Source of the DNA: Candidatus Melainabacteria bacterium
GTDB taxonomy: Bacteria; Actinomycetota; Actinomycetes; Mycobacteriales; Pseudonocardiaceae
Reading direction: 5' to 3'
Assembly: GCA_903970565.1 (NCBI GenBank)
Contig: CAJCJE010000498.1
Coordinates: 1-8,005 of the forward strand
DNA length: 8,005 nt
Part shown: positions 1 through 6,692 of the stretch, piece by piece
Layout of the letters: each line of letters begins with the position of its first letter
Position numbering within the stretch: the first letter of the stretch is position 1
Translations under genes and position numbers: made by a program
The notes under the pieces: generated by a model
Database searches by the model: none
What the model was told of the DNA's origin: nothing
Seen by the model: the letters and a program-made list of their open reading frames with translations, nothing else

Positions 1-236
<236 letters not shown>

Positions 237-240
<4 letters not shown>

Positions 241-596
241 ATCTCCGTTCCGGAGAAGTCCATCATCGGCCGGACCTCCATGCCGAAGTACCGGGCATCC
301 GGCCAGCGGGCGGCGATCTCCACCGCGCGCTCCCGGTCACACTCCAGGATCAGGTAGCCCGCGAACTGTTCCTTCGCCTCGACGAAAGGGCCGTCGGTCA
401 GCCTCTGCACCCCGTCCCGGACGCGCACCGTGATCGCGTTGGAGGAGTCGGCCAGACCGTCGGTGGCGACCAGCTCACCGGACTCGGTGATCTCCTTCAT
501 GATGTCGCCGACCTCGCCGAACAACTCGTCGCGCTGGTCCTGCGTCCAGCTCTCGTACAGGGCCGGGTTGTTGTAGATCAGCAGCATGTACTTCAC
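237..596 (-). CDS. YCII/DGPF-domain protein (DGPF-1)
   Basis: A 119-residue small cytosolic protein of the YCII-related/DGPF family. It opens with the typical beta strand MKYMLLIYNN and carries the signature TDGPFVEAKE, with DGPF at residues 68-71, followed by a second strand (FAGYLILE) and a helix (RERAVEIAARWP). There is no signal peptide or membrane segment. Family members have a ferredoxin-like fold; their biochemical role is largely unknown, though they are the standard partners and targets of ECF42 sigma factors. The GTG start at 596 is preceded by GAGGAGAG (603-610) with a 6-nt spacer, and the protein begins as family members do. It overlaps the downstream sigma-1 gene by 4 nt, so the two form an operon. 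An ECF42-type promoter lies 51 nt upstream of the start. Confidence 0.9.
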
Positions 597-647
597 GTCG
601 GTCTCTCCTCACGCCTCGCGCACCCGCGTCGGGCACGTTACGTCTGG

Positions 648-677
648 GACGTCGGAGCCGCCGACCCGTCCTCGACA
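648..677 (-). promoter_or_regulatory. ECF42-type promoter for DGPF-1/sigma-1
   Basis: On the minus strand TGTCGA (677-672) is followed, after exactly 17 nt, by CGACGTC (654-648). From memory, ECF42 target promoters carry TGTCGA at -35 and CGA/TC at -10. The identical pair with identical spacing precedes the other DGPF gene (2616-2645), and TGTCGA occurs nowhere else in the window on either strand. The predicted transcript would start near 640 and give a leader of roughly 45 nt. The site lies just beyond the sigma-2 stop codon, so DGPF-1/sigma-1 can be transcribed apart from the upstream module. Confidence 0.8.
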
Positions 678-699
678 TGCCCGCTCAGAATGTGTTCGG

Positions 700-2031
700 C
701 TACTTCTCCGGCACCGGTTCGGTCGCGTCCGGCACTGGATCGATCGCTTCCGGCACCGGTTCGGTCGCGCAGGCGCGAGCCCGGTCCAGCAGCAGATCGC
801 GTTCGCGGGTGTTGCGGGTCAGTTCGGCGGCTCGTTCGAACTCGGCCCGTGCCTCCGACCGCCTGCCGAGTTTGGCCAGCAGATCGCCGCGAACGCTGGG
901 CAGCAGGTGATAGGCGGCCAGTGAGCCCTCCTCGACCAGGTCCTCGACCAGGTCGAGGCCGGCCTGCGGGCCGAAGGCGACGGACACCGCGACCGCGTGG
1001 TTGAGGTCGACGACCGGGGACGGGGACACCGTGCCGAGCACCGCGTAGAGACCGGCGATCCGCGCCCAGTCGGTGTCCCGCGCGGTCACCGCGCGGGCAT
1101 GGCAGGCGGCGATCGCGGCCTGGAGGGCATAGGGGCCGTGCGCGCCGCCGAGTTTCTCCGCCTGCTCCAGCGCGGCGAGGCCACGGTCGATGAGCAGCCG
1201 ATCCCAGCGAGCCCGGTTCTGGTCGAGCAGCAGGATCGGTTCGCCGTCGGGCCCGACCCGCGCGGCGAACCGGGACGCCTGGATCTCCATCAGCGCGACC
1301 AGCCCGTGCACCTCGGGTTCGGTCGGCACCAGCCCGGCGAGCACCCGGCCCAGACGCAGCGCGTCCTCGGAGATCGCCGGCCGCAGCCAGTCCGTGCCCG
1401 TGGTCGCCGAATAGCCCTCATTGAAGATCAGGTAGATGACCTCGAGCACCGAGGCGAGCCGGGCGGCGCGGTCCGCGCCGCGCGGTGTCTCGAACGGCAC
1501 GTTGGCCTTGGCGAGGGTGCGTTTGGCCCGCACGATCCGCTGCGCCACGGTGGATTCCGAGACCAGGAAAGCTCTGGCGATCTCGTCGGTGGTCAGGCCG
1601 CCGAGCAGGCGCAGGGTCAGCGCGACCCGCGCCTCGGTGGACAGCACCGGATGGCAGGCGGTGAACACCAGCCGCAGCAGGTCATCGCTGATGTCCTCGT
1701 CGATCGAGGTCAGCACCGCGTCATACTCGGACTCGGCACCGAGCTGGTCGGTTTCCAGGTCGCGGCCGATCTCCTCGGTCTTGTGCGCCAGCCGTTCCCT
1801 GCGCCGGATCAGGTCGATCGCCCGATGCTTGGCGGTGGCCATCAGCCAGGCGCCGGGGTTGTCCGGGACACCTGACCTCGGCCACTGTTCGAGCGCGGCG
1901 ACGAGCGCGTCCTGGGCGAGTTCCTCGGCGAGGCCGACATCGCGCACCAGTCGCGCGACACCCGCGATCAGCCGGGGAGACTCGATCCGCCAGACCGCGT
2001 CGATCGTCCGATGGGTATCAACAGCCACCAC
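700..2031 (-). CDS. ECF sigma factor, ECF42-like, full length (sigma-2)
   Basis: A 443-residue sigma factor of the long ECF type with a C-terminal extension. The sigma-2 region spans about residues 15-85 (AEELAQDALVAALEQW, then PDNPGAWLMATAKHRAIDLI). The sigma-4 region with its helix-turn-helix is about 115-172 (LTTDEIARAFLVSESTVAQR). The conserved extension follows, with LIFNEGYSAT (201-210), LLLDQNRARWDR (267-278) and a TPR-like part ending YHLLPSVRGDLLAKLGR (374-390). In ECF42 proteins this extension is thought to control activity in place of an anti-sigma factor. The protein ends in an acidic, proline-rich tail of three near-repeats (about 423-443). The start is tandem GTG-GTG at 2031/2028 without a clear ribosome site; an in-frame stop at 2046-2044 blocks extension. 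It lies 64 nt behind the DGPF-2 stop and is probably cotranscribed with it. Confidence 0.93.
   Translation of the reverse strand: MVAVDTHRTIDAVWRIESPRLIAGVARLVRDVGLAEELAQDALVAALEQWPRSGVPDNPGAWLMATAKHRAIDLIRRRERLAHKTEEIGRDLETDQLGAESEYDAVLTSIDEDISDDLLRLVFTACHPVLSTEARVALTLRLLGGLTTDEIARAFLVSESTVAQRIVRAKRTLAKANVPFETPRGADRAARLASVLEVIYLIFNEGYSATTGTDWLRPAISEDALRLGRVLAGLVPTEPEVHGLVALMEIQASRFAARVGPDGEPILLLDQNRARWDRLLIDRGLAALEQAEKLGGAHGPYALQAAIAACHARAVTARDTDWARIAGLYAVLGTVSPSPVVDLNHAVAVSVAFGPQAGLDLVEDLVEEGSLAAYHLLPSVRGDLLAKLGRRSEARAEFERAAELTRNTRERDLLLDRARACATEPVPEAIDPVPDATEPVPEK
707..769 (+). repeat. Three tandem 21-bp repeats in the 3' end of the sigma-2 gene
   Basis: Three adjacent 21-bp units lie at 707-727, 728-748 and 749-769. 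The first and third are identical; the middle one differs at a few positions. Being a multiple of three, they keep the reading frame. On the minus strand they encode three 7-residue near-repeats around the pattern (E/D)PVP(E/D) at the extreme C terminus of sigma-2. This looks like an expandable in-frame minisatellite rather than an independent element. Confidence 0.85.
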
Positions 2032-2095
2032 GGCGCGATGACATCAGCTTCGGCCCACGAGTGCAAGCCGGCCGGCGCTCGCTCCCGGCGTCGGT

Positions 2096-2518
2096 TCAGT
2101 TCCCGGCCACCGCCGCGCGCAGCGTCGTTTCGGCCGCGCGGATCTCCGGTGTTGCCGCGTCGCCGAAATCCTCGGTCTCAAGCACCTGCCGGATCTCGAT
2201 CTCGTCGGCGTGGCCCGCCGGACACGGGCAGCGCTTCGCCCATTCGACGGCTTCTTCCTTCGAGCCGACCTGGATCAGCCAGAAACCGGCGATCAGCTCC
2301 TTGGCCTCGGCGAACGGTCCGTCGATGACGGTGCGCCCGGTCCCGGACAGCCGCACCCTGGCGCCCGTCGAACTGGCCTGTAGCCCCTCGCCGGCCAGCA
2401 GCACGCCGGCCTTCACCAGCTCCTCGTTGTACCTGCCCATCTCGGTGAGCAGCTCCTCGCTGGGCAACACGCCGGCCTCGGTCTCCTCGGTCGCCTTGAT
2501 CATCAGCATGAATCGCAT
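2096..2518 (-). CDS. YCII/DGPF-domain protein (DGPF-2)
   Basis: A 140-residue YCII-related/DGPF-family protein, the partner of sigma-2. It begins MRFMLMIKAT, has the signature VIDGPFAEAKELIAGFWLIQ with DGPF at residues 66-69, and ends its domain with EIEIRQVLETEDFG (106-119), followed by a short alanine-rich tail. It is cytosolic by sequence, with no signal or membrane segment. The ATG at 2518 is chosen because the typical family N terminus starts there and GAGGAAGG (2527-2534) stands 8 nt upstream. The frame stays open further upstream (to 2767), but that part has no family similarity and would run over the promoter. It is only weakly similar to DGPF-1, so the two modules are not a recent duplication. 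CPCP and a nearby His (residues 97-103) are unusually Cys-rich for so small a protein. Biochemical function is unknown. Confidence 0.9.
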   Translation of the reverse strand: MRFMLMIKATEETEAGVLPSEELLTEMGRYNEELVKAGVLLAGEGLQASSTGARVRLSGTGRTVIDGPFAEAKELIAGFWLIQVGSKEEAVEWAKRCPCPAGHADEIEIRQVLETEDFGDAATPEIRAAETTLRAAVAGN

Positions 2519-2615
2519 CGGTACTGCCTTCCTCGTCGCGTTCGGCCGTTTTCGGCCCTGTTCACGGGGCCGGCGAGCAAAGCCCGTGATCGGCTCCGTC
2601 GCCGCGCCCCACCAG

Positions 2616-2645
2616 GACGTCGAACGGCCCGAGCACGGATCGACA
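2616..2645 (-). promoter_or_regulatory. ECF42-type promoter for DGPF-2/sigma-2
   Basis: On the minus strand TGTCGA (2645-2640), a 17-nt spacer and CGACGTC (2622-2616) reproduce exactly the hexamer, spacing and heptamer seen upstream of DGPF-1. The spacer sequences differ, so the match reflects selection on the two boxes. The leader to the ATG at 2518 would be about 90 nt. Confidence 0.8.
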
Positions 2646-2714
2646 TTTCTCGCCGAACTTCTCACGCCGCGGTGAGCAGGCTTCCTGGCGGTAGCCGAAG
2701 GTCCGGCACGGTGA

Positions 2715-2743
2715 TTGGCAGGCGGTCGGAAACGGCATACCGT
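2715..2743 (+). promoter_or_regulatory. Predicted housekeeping-type promoter of the DUF2277 gene, leaderless
   Basis: TTGGCA (2715-2720), a 17-nt spacer and TACCGT (2738-2743) resemble a sigma-70/SigA promoter. Seven nt separate the -10 box from the ATG at 2751, so transcription would start at or next to the A of the start codon. This agrees with the absence of a ribosome binding site. Leaderless mRNAs are common in Actinomycetota. Confidence 0.6.
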
Positions 2744-2753
2744 GCACGGTATG
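2736..2753. promoter_or_regulatory. 18-bp perfect palindrome, probable operator over -10 box and start codon
   Basis: CATACCGTGCACGGTATG is fully self-complementary. It covers the predicted -10 box, the transcription start and the ATG of the DUF2277 gene. Its length and symmetry are those of an operator for a dimeric repressor such as a TetR-family protein. The regulator is not encoded in the window, so its identity is unknown. Confidence 0.6.
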
Positions 2754-2993
2754 TGCCGGAGTATCAAGACGCTGCGCCAGCCCTACGTCGAGGACGCGAC
2801 CGAGGCGGACGTGCGCGCGGCGGCCCTACAGTACGTCCGCAAGATCAGCGGGTTCCGGGCGCCGAGCAAGGCCAACGCCGAGGCCTTCGACCATGCGGTC
2901 GACGTGATCGCCGAGGCGACCAGCGTCCTGTTGGACCGGTTGGAGGTAAAGCTCCCCAGGCAGGTCGAGCAGCCCGCCGAGCAGGCCGGCTGA
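2751..2993 (+). CDS. DUF2277 family protein
   Basis: An 80-residue protein that opens MCRSIKTLRQPYVEDATEAD and continues RAAALQYVRKISGFRAPSKA, the hallmark pattern of DUF2277, a small helical family of unknown function widespread in Actinomycetota. The body is predicted all-helical and ends in a Glu/Pro/Gln-rich tail. There is no signal peptide or membrane segment. The ATG at 2751 is chosen because family members begin MCR; an in-frame TTG at 2715 would add 12 residues but coincides with the predicted -35 box. No Shine-Dalgarno is visible and the gene is probably leaderless. It is divergent from DGPF-2 and followed after 111 nt by the kinase gene in the same direction, which has its own ribosome site. 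Nothing in the sequence allows a function to be given. Confidence 0.88.
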   Translation: MCRSIKTLRQPYVEDATEADVRAAALQYVRKISGFRAPSKANAEAFDHAVDVIAEATSVLLDRLEVKLPRQVEQPAEQAG

Positions 2994-3004
2994 GCTGATC
3001 GCGG

Positions 3005-3087
3005 GCAGTACCGTCCGCGACGGGCGCAACCCCTCCGTCCACCGCGGCCGACCACGACGCGATCGCTACGATCACGGCCGGTACTGC
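3005..3087. repeat. Widely spaced inverted repeat in the kinase upstream region
   Basis: GCAGTACC (3005-3012) and GGTACTGC (3080-3087) are reverse complements 67 nt apart. They bracket most of the 111-nt gap before the kinase gene and the possible -10 box. One more flanking base pairs on the inside (3013/3079). It could be a pair of operator half-sites or chance. Confidence 0.35.
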
Positions 3088-3104
3088 GCGAAGAGGAGCC
3101 TGTC

Positions 3105-4586
3105 GTGACTGAGCACATCGGACCGGTCACCCGGCAACGAGTGATCGGCGGTCGCTACGAACTGGTCGAGGTGCTGGGGCGCGGCGGCATGGGTGTGGTG
3201 TGGCGGGCGCAGGACCGCGTGATCGGGCGGCACGTCGCGGTCAAGGAGTTACGCCTACCGGACGGGATCGCCGACCACGAGCGTGAGGTGTTCCAACAGC
3301 GCGTGCTGCGCGAGGCGCGCACGGCCGGGCGGTTGAACGACCCGTCGATCGTCACCGTGCACGATGTGCTCAACGACGCCGGCACCACCTACATCGTGAT
3401 GGAACTGGTGCAGGCCCAGACACTGAGCGAACTCGTGCGGTCACGGGGACCGTTGCCTCCGCAACAGGTGATCACGTTGGCCGAACAGGTCCTCGACGCA
3501 CTGTCGGTGGCGCACGCCGCCGGGGTCGTGCACCGCGATATCAAGCCGAGCAACATGATGCTGCTGGCCAACGGGCGGCTGAAACTCGCCGATTTCGGTA
3601 TCGCACAGACCATCGACGATCCCAGGCTGACCACGAGCGGCCAGATCATCGGCTCACCCAGTTACCTCGCACCGGAACGGATTCACGGCAACCAGGCAAC
3701 AGCGGCGTCGGACCTGTGGGCCCTGGGTGCCGTGCTCTGCTTCGCCGTGGAGGGCCGCGATCCCTTCGAGCGCGCCACCACGGCCGCGACCCTGAACGCG
3801 GTGTTGAACGAAACGCCTCGGCTCACCCGGTGTCCGGCGCAACTCGCCACCCTCATCAGGGGTCTGCTGATCGGCGATCCGAACGCTCGGCTCACCGCCA
3901 CCCAGGTCCGCGCTCTCCTGCGGATGCCGGACGTGACCGCCCCGTTCACCGCGACCGCGTCCCAGCCCTACTCGCCCACCACCGCGACCCCGTATCCGGG
4001 TCAGCCCCTGACCCAGTTCGCCGCACGCCCGGGGAAACGCCTCCGCTGGCTGGTGGTCGCCCTGGTCGTCCTGCTCGCGGTGGGTACCGGGATCGGCGGC
4101 TACGCGCTCGGTGACACCACCGACTCGGCCGCACCGCCGACCGCGCTCGCGGCCACAGTGGACTACGGTTCACCGGACGCGCAGATTCCCGAGTTCGAAC
4201 TGGGCAACGGGGACTGCGGCGACGGGCAGGTGGTGCCCGGTCGCAGTTTCACCAGCAACGAATCGGTCGACTGTGGCAGCCCGCACGACTTCGAGGTCTA
4301 CGACGTCTCGACCGCGGTCGCCAGTTCGTCACTTCACATCCAACCACCGTCCGCGCAACAACTGGACGCCGAGGCCGACAGCGTCTGCACGATCGTGTTC
4401 TATTCGGCGTGGATCACGCCGGCGGACAAGGCGACGGCCCTCAGCTACACCGCGCTCGTGCCGAGTAGCCGCGCATGGCAGGTCGACCCGGACAGCAGCA
4501 CCGGTGGTACTCGTCAGATCCTCTGCGTGCTCACCAGCAGGGACGGCAGCCAGCTGACGAGTTCGGCGGTCTCCACCAACTCCTGA
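3105..4586 (+). CDS. Membrane Ser/Thr protein kinase, PknB-type, with extracellular four-cysteine domain
   Basis: A 493-residue eukaryotic-type Ser/Thr kinase. The kinase domain runs from about residue 18 to 275: glycine loop GRGGMG (25-30), VAVKE with catalytic Lys47, probable helix-C Glu70, HRDIKPSN (143-150, catalytic Asp145), DFG (163-165) and SPSYLAPE (184-191). All catalytic residues are present, so it should be active. A Thr/Pro-rich linker (about 278-308) leads to basic KRLRW and one membrane span (about 315-335), then an extracellular domain to 493 with Cys371, 390, 428 and 474. The pattern VDCGSPHDFEVYDV resembles the septum-formation-type (Septum_form) domain of actinobacterial envelope proteins; this is inference. 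GTG at 3105 has GAGGAG (3093-3098) 6 nt upstream. A weak -10-like TACGAT lies at 3067-3072. It converges with the exporter gene. Ligand and substrates cannot be deduced. Confidence 0.95.
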   Translation: MTEHIGPVTRQRVIGGRYELVEVLGRGGMGVVWRAQDRVIGRHVAVKELRLPDGIADHEREVFQQRVLREARTAGRLNDPSIVTVHDVLNDAGTTYIVMELVQAQTLSELVRSRGPLPPQQVITLAEQVLDALSVAHAAGVVHRDIKPSNMMLLANGRLKLADFGIAQTIDDPRLTTSGQIIGSPSYLAPERIHGNQATAASDLWALGAVLCFAVEGRDPFERATTAATLNAVLNETPRLTRCPAQLATLIRGLLIGDPNARLTATQVRALLRMPDVTAPFTATASQPYSPTTATPYPGQPLTQFAARPGKRLRWLVVALVVLLAVGTGIGGYALGDTTDSAAPPTALAATVDYGSPDAQIPEFELGNGDCGDGQVVPGRSFTSNESVDCGSPHDFEVYDVSTAVASSSLHIQPPSAQQLDAEADSVCTIVFYSAWITPADKATALSYTALVPSSRAWQVDPDSSTGGTRQILCVLTSRDGSQLTSSAVSTNS

Positions 4587-4623
4587 CCGGTGCCCGGCCC
4601 CGGTGGTCCCGCTGGGCCGCACG

Positions 4624-6090
4624 TCAGGTGTCCACTGTGGAACACGACTCCGGGACGGCGGCAACGGGAGCCGGGGACGCGGCCGGCGCGACGGCACCGG
4701 AGCCAGTCGGCGCGACGGCGGGGGCGCCCAGGAGCGGGGCAGCCGCGGCGGCGAGGACGGCGGCCACGGCCAGGACCCACCAGCCGGGGCGGTAGTCGGC
4801 GACGTGCAGGCCGGGGCCGAGCACGCCGACCAGGATCGCGACGCCGATCGCGGAACCCAGCTGCCGGGCGGTGTTGATCACGCCGGTACCGGTCGCGTAC
4901 TGGTGCGCCGGCAGCACCGAGGAGCCGGCCGCGATGATCGCCGACTGGGTCAGCCCGACGCCGACGCCGCACAGCACCAATCCGGGCAGGTAGTCGAGCA
5001 GATAGTCCGGCCGCGGCCCCAACTCCACCACCCACAGCAGACCGGCCGCCGCGAACAGCAGGCTGCCGCAGATCACCAGGGTGCGCCGACCGATGGGCAG
5101 CCGGGAACCGATGATCGCGAACACGGTGGCCGCGATCGGGCCGGGCGCGAAGGTCAGGCCGGCCCTGATGCTGTCGTAGTGCCAGACCTGGGTCAGGAAC
5201 AGCGTGCCGCCGAGCAGCATGATGCCGAAGGCCGCATAGAACGCGGCCATCGCGAAGGTCGCCGAGGACAACTGCCGCAGCCGCAACAGGCCCGGGTCGA
5301 TGACCGGCCGTGGATGGTGTGCGCAGCGGTAGCCGAACCCGGCCAGCAGGAGGACACCGATCGCCACGCAGGCCAGGGTCCTGACACTGGTGACGCCCCA
5401 GTCGGACAGGTTGGCGATGGCCGCGATGACGGCGGCGATACCGGCCGCGAGCAGGGCGGCGCCGATCAGGTCGGGCAGTCGGCCGTCGCCGGGATGGCGC
5501 TGTTCGGGCAGTTTCCGGCCGAGGGCCAGGGCGATCAGCGCGACCGGCAGGTTGACCAGGAAGATCCACCGCCAACCGGCGACCAGCAGAAACCCGCCGA
5601 TCGGCGGCCCGCAGGATGCGGCGACCGAGCCGATCGCCGCCCAGATGCCGACGACGCGCCGGTGTCGGTCCGCCGGGAAGGACGCGAGCAGCAGGCCGAG
5701 GCTGGTCGGCACCATCAGCGCGGCGCCGATCGCCTGGACGCCCCGGAAGGCGATCAGCACGCCGACCGACGGCGCGGCGGCGCATCCCGCGCTGGCCAGA
5801 GTGAAGATCAACATGCCCAGCCGGAACACCCGGCGCCGGCCGTAGACGTCGGCAAGGCGCCCGGCCGGTACGAGCAGCGCGGCGAACACGATGCCGTACG
5901 CGGTCAGCACCCAGGACAGCGTTTGCGTGTCGGTACCGGGAAAGCTCGTCCTGATGTCCGGAAACGCGATGTTGACGATGAACAGGTCGAGGGTGGCCAG
6001 GAACTGGCCGGCCCCGGTCATCACCAACGCGAGCGCGCCGGCGGACCTCGACGCGGACCCCTGCTGGATTGCTTGAGAGGAGCTAGCCAT
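4624..6090 (-). CDS. MFS drug exporter, DHA2/EmrB-QacA type (14 TM)
   Basis: A 488-residue proton-driven multidrug exporter of the major facilitator superfamily, in the cytoplasmic membrane. Visible DHA2 signatures are LDLFIVNIAFPDI (34-46) in TM1, motif A GRLADVYGRRR (77-87), motif-B-like FRGVQAIGAALMVP (115-128, Arg116) and motif C GPPIGGFL (161-168) followed by WRWIFLVNLPV (173-183). Hydrophobic segments continue to about 458, consistent with 14 spans, and the length is usual. The C terminus is an Ala/Pro-rich cytosolic tail. The ATG at 6090 is chosen because the first helix follows directly. The frame is open to 6372 upstream but runs into the divergent HxlR gene. No ribosome site is seen; the -10 box ends 7 nt before the ATG, so the mRNA is probably leaderless. 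It is divergent from, and probably repressed by, the HxlR regulator. The substrate is unknown. Confidence 0.93.
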   Translation of the reverse strand: MASSSQAIQQGSASRSAGALALVMTGAGQFLATLDLFIVNIAFPDIRTSFPGTDTQTLSWVLTAYGIVFAALLVPAGRLADVYGRRRVFRLGMLIFTLASAGCAAAPSVGVLIAFRGVQAIGAALMVPTSLGLLLASFPADRHRRVVGIWAAIGSVAASCGPPIGGFLLVAGWRWIFLVNLPVALIALALGRKLPEQRHPGDGRLPDLIGAALLAAGIAAVIAAIANLSDWGVTSVRTLACVAIGVLLLAGFGYRCAHHPRPVIDPGLLRLRQLSSATFAMAAFYAAFGIMLLGGTLFLTQVWHYDSIRAGLTFAPGPIAATVFAIIGSRLPIGRRTLVICGSLLFAAAGLLWVVELGPRPDYLLDYLPGLVLCGVGVGLTQSAIIAAGSSVLPAHQYATGTGVINTARQLGSAIGVAILVGVLGPGLHVADYRPGWWVLAVAAVLAAAAAPLLGAPAVAPTGSGAVAPAASPAPVAAVPESCSTVDT

Positions 6091-6097
6091 GTGCTCG

Positions 6098-6127
6098 ACG
6101 ATAACGAAGTAGACTTCCTTTGAGCAA
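6098..6127 (-). promoter_or_regulatory. Predicted promoter of the exporter gene
   Basis: On the minus strand TTGCTC (6127-6122), an 18-nt spacer and TATCGT (6103-6098) form a sigma-70-like promoter. It ends 7 nt before the ATG at 6090, so transcription would begin at the start codon. The palindrome at 6106-6117 lies within the spacer, where a bound repressor would block polymerase. On the opposite strand TAGACT (6110-6115) could serve as a -10 box for the HxlR gene, though no good -35 precedes it. Confidence 0.5.
6106..6117. promoter_or_regulatory. Palindrome GAAGT-AG-ACTTC, candidate HxlR operator
   Basis: Five-base arms GAAGT and ACTTC flank a 2-nt centre in the 70-nt divergent gap. The site sits in the spacer of the predicted exporter promoter and overlaps a -10-like box for the HxlR gene. 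Short AAGT/ACTT palindromes are plausible HxlR-dimer sites. Binding is inferred from position only. Confidence 0.45.
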
Positions 6128-6160
6128 GTGAACAGCCGGCGGATCGATTCGGGAGATGTC

Positions 6161-6655
6161 ATGCCGTTGCGTTCGGACTGGTCGGCGCGCCCCTGCGCGA
6201 TCGCACGGTCGCTGGATGTGGTCGGCGACCCGTGGGTGCTGCTGGTACTGCGCGATGCCCTGCTCGGCGCGCGCCGGTTCGAGCAGTTCCGCGAACGGCT
6301 GGAGATCGCCGACAACGTGCTCAGCCGCAGATTGCAGGCAATGGTGGCGGCCGGCCTGCTGCGCAAGGCCACCTATCGCGGCGAACAGCGAACCCATCAG
6401 GAGTACCTGCTCACCGAGGCGGGCGCGGACCTGTTGCCGGTACTCAACGCGCTGGCGCTGTGGGGCGAGAAGCACACCACCCCGCCCCGGCCGGACGCGC
6501 ACATCGCGATCGTGCACACCGCCTGCGGCGAGACCAGCAGCTCAGCCGACGCGTGCGACAACTGCGGCACGCCGATGACCGCCGGGGACACCGCGTGGCG
6601 CCGAAGCTGGCACACGCCGGAACTGACCGAACTGCGGCCGGCCGACAACAACTGA
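6161..6655 (+). CDS. HxlR-family winged-helix transcriptional regulator
   Basis: A 164-residue regulator with an HxlR winged helix at about residues 10-105. It shows CAIARSLDVVGDPWVLLVLR (12-31), RRFEQFRERLEIADNVLSRR (38-57) as recognition-helix region and EYLLTEAGADLLPVLNALALW (81-101). Cys12 occupies the N-terminal position where several HxlR proteins carry a redox-sensing cysteine. A C-terminal extension holds His119, Cys122, Cys132 and Cys135 (H-x2-C-x9-C-x2-C), which could bind zinc. The ATG at 6161 is preferred because GGGAG (6151-6155) stands 5 nt upstream and the family N terminus starts there; a GTG at 6128 would add 11 residues of unrelated sequence. It is divergent from the DHA2 exporter and is the likely local repressor of it and of itself. 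The inducing signal is unknown. Confidence 0.92.
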   Translation: MPLRSDWSARPCAIARSLDVVGDPWVLLVLRDALLGARRFEQFRERLEIADNVLSRRLQAMVAAGLLRKATYRGEQRTHQEYLLTEAGADLLPVLNALALWGEKHTTPPRPDAHIAIVHTACGETSSSADACDNCGTPMTAGDTAWRRSWHTPELTELRPADNN

Positions 6656-6668
6656 CCCGCACCAGGAA

Positions 6669-6692
6669 CCGGGCGGCGGACCGGCCGCCCGG
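6669..6692 (+). terminator. GC-rich hairpin after the HxlR gene
   Basis: CCGGGCGGC and GCCGCCCGG form a perfect 9-bp stem around a 6-nt loop, beginning 13 nt after the HxlR stop. No T-run follows, as is common for actinobacterial terminators. Termination is inferred from position and stem strength. Confidence 0.55.

Noticed and set aside
925..965. Direct repeat of CCTCGACCAGGT
   Set aside because: It encodes the LVEDLVEE segment of sigma-2 and is explained by repeated codon choice in a helix.
997..1875. Long open frame on the plus strand, 292 codons
   Set aside because: It is antisense to the well-supported sigma-2 gene, its product is an Arg/Gly/Gln-rich sequence without family features, and such shadow frames are expected in GC-rich coding DNA.
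2519..2767. N-terminal extension of DGPF-2 by 83 residues
   Set aside because: The extension has no family similarity, would run through the promoter and the DUF2277 start, and a good ribosome site precedes the ATG at 2518.
4584..4623. Possible terminator between the convergent kinase and exporter genes
   Set aside because: Only a 5-bp ACCGG/CCGGT pairing is seen in the 37-nt gap, too weak to call.
4603..6123. 506-codon plus-strand frame opposite the exporter
   Set aside because: The product is a low-complexity Gly/Arg/Gln/Asp sequence that mirrors exporter codon bias. The minus strand encodes a complete DHA2 transporter with all its motifs.
6091..6372. N-terminal extension of the exporter by 94 residues
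   Set aside because: It runs antisense into the HxlR gene and lacks any transporter-like sequence; the first helix starts just after the ATG at 6090.
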